From contig VXCM01000255.1 in NCBI GenBank assembly GCA_014773175.1, positions 1 through 64,000 of the forward strand: a stretch of DNA of 64,000 bases, read 5' to 3'. The notes below the pieces were generated by a model. The model searched no databases and had not been told where the DNA came from. It saw nothing but the letters and a program-made list of their open reading frames with translations. Source of the stretch: Lucifuga dentata. Lineage: Eukaryota; Chordata; Actinopteri; Ophidiiformes; Bythitidae. Position numbers and translations under genes: made by a program. Positions 63,778 through 64,000 of the stretch are shown piece by piece. Position 1 is the stretch's first letter, and each line of letters begins with the position of its first letter.

Positions 63778-63960
63778 GTTGACAAAAGGAATGAAATAAG
63801 GAAAAATCAAAGGCAAAGATATGAAGGAATGGAATAAAGAAGGGCAGAGGGATGCATGAAGGCAAAGTTGCAACAAGGGAAAAGGAATAGAAAGTCAAGT
63901 AAAAAGAATGAGAGTAAAGGATAAAAGGAAGGAAGGATAGTAGGAAAGAAGGAAAGAAAT
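63778..63960. repeat. Purine-rich (GGAA/AAAG)n tract
   Basis: The plus strand is almost all A and G here, ending in GGAAGGAAGG and GAAAGAAGGAAAGAAA units. It is a degenerate simple sequence without coding capacity. Confidence 0.7.
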
Positions 63961-64000
63961 ATCATGAGTGTACCTCATGTAAAATCTGAATAAATGCAAT

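Overview
This window is nuclear DNA from a bony fish, most likely a percomorph-type teleost. Four multi-exon, protein-coding genes can be rebuilt exon by exon. Each encodes a protein close in length and sequence to its vertebrate orthologue, with GT-AG introns (one GC-AG), AT-rich non-coding DNA, microsatellites and fish-type interspersed repeats. There are no bacterial, viral, CRISPR or operon features.

Layout, left to right. (1) About 430-3,770, plus strand: psmg3 (proteasome assembly chaperone 3; 123 aa, two coding exons). (2) About 5,000-23,250, plus strand: tmem184a (seven-pass DUF300/OST-alpha family membrane protein; 414 aa, eight coding exons over 16 kb). (3) About 27,200-35,400, minus strand: mafk (small Maf bZIP repressor/partner; 156 aa, two coding exons, with a 6.5 kb intron separating a 5' untranslated exon). 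(4) About 40,950-58,760, plus strand: ints1 (Integrator subunit 1; 2,184 aa, 47 coding exons after one untranslated exon). From 58,760 to 64,000 no gene is seen, only repeats and AT-rich DNA.

The order and relative strands PSMG3 > TMEM184A > < MAFK INTS1 > match, from memory, the human 7p22.3 cluster read in reverse, so this is a conserved vertebrate synteny block. The four proteins do not form a pathway: they act in proteasome assembly, membrane trafficking/receptor function, antioxidant transcription and snRNA/nascent-RNA processing.

The main second-look items are non-coding. They include a TTAA-flanked inverted-repeat element in an ints1 intron, a second palindromic element in a tmem184a intron, and a 17-bp target-site duplication around a truncated LINE tail. 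Regulatory candidates are a perfect GTCACGTGAC (CLEAR-type) palindrome at the tmem184a promoter, a near-perfect C-type Maf recognition element at the mafk promoter, same-direction CTCF-like sites and a homeodomain-site cluster. tmem184a also has a GC-AG intron. Sixteen single-N joins are present; three of them are flanked by exact 62-63 bp duplications and are therefore assembly artefacts. I found no convincing new biological system; most of the window is ordinary vertebrate euchromatin.
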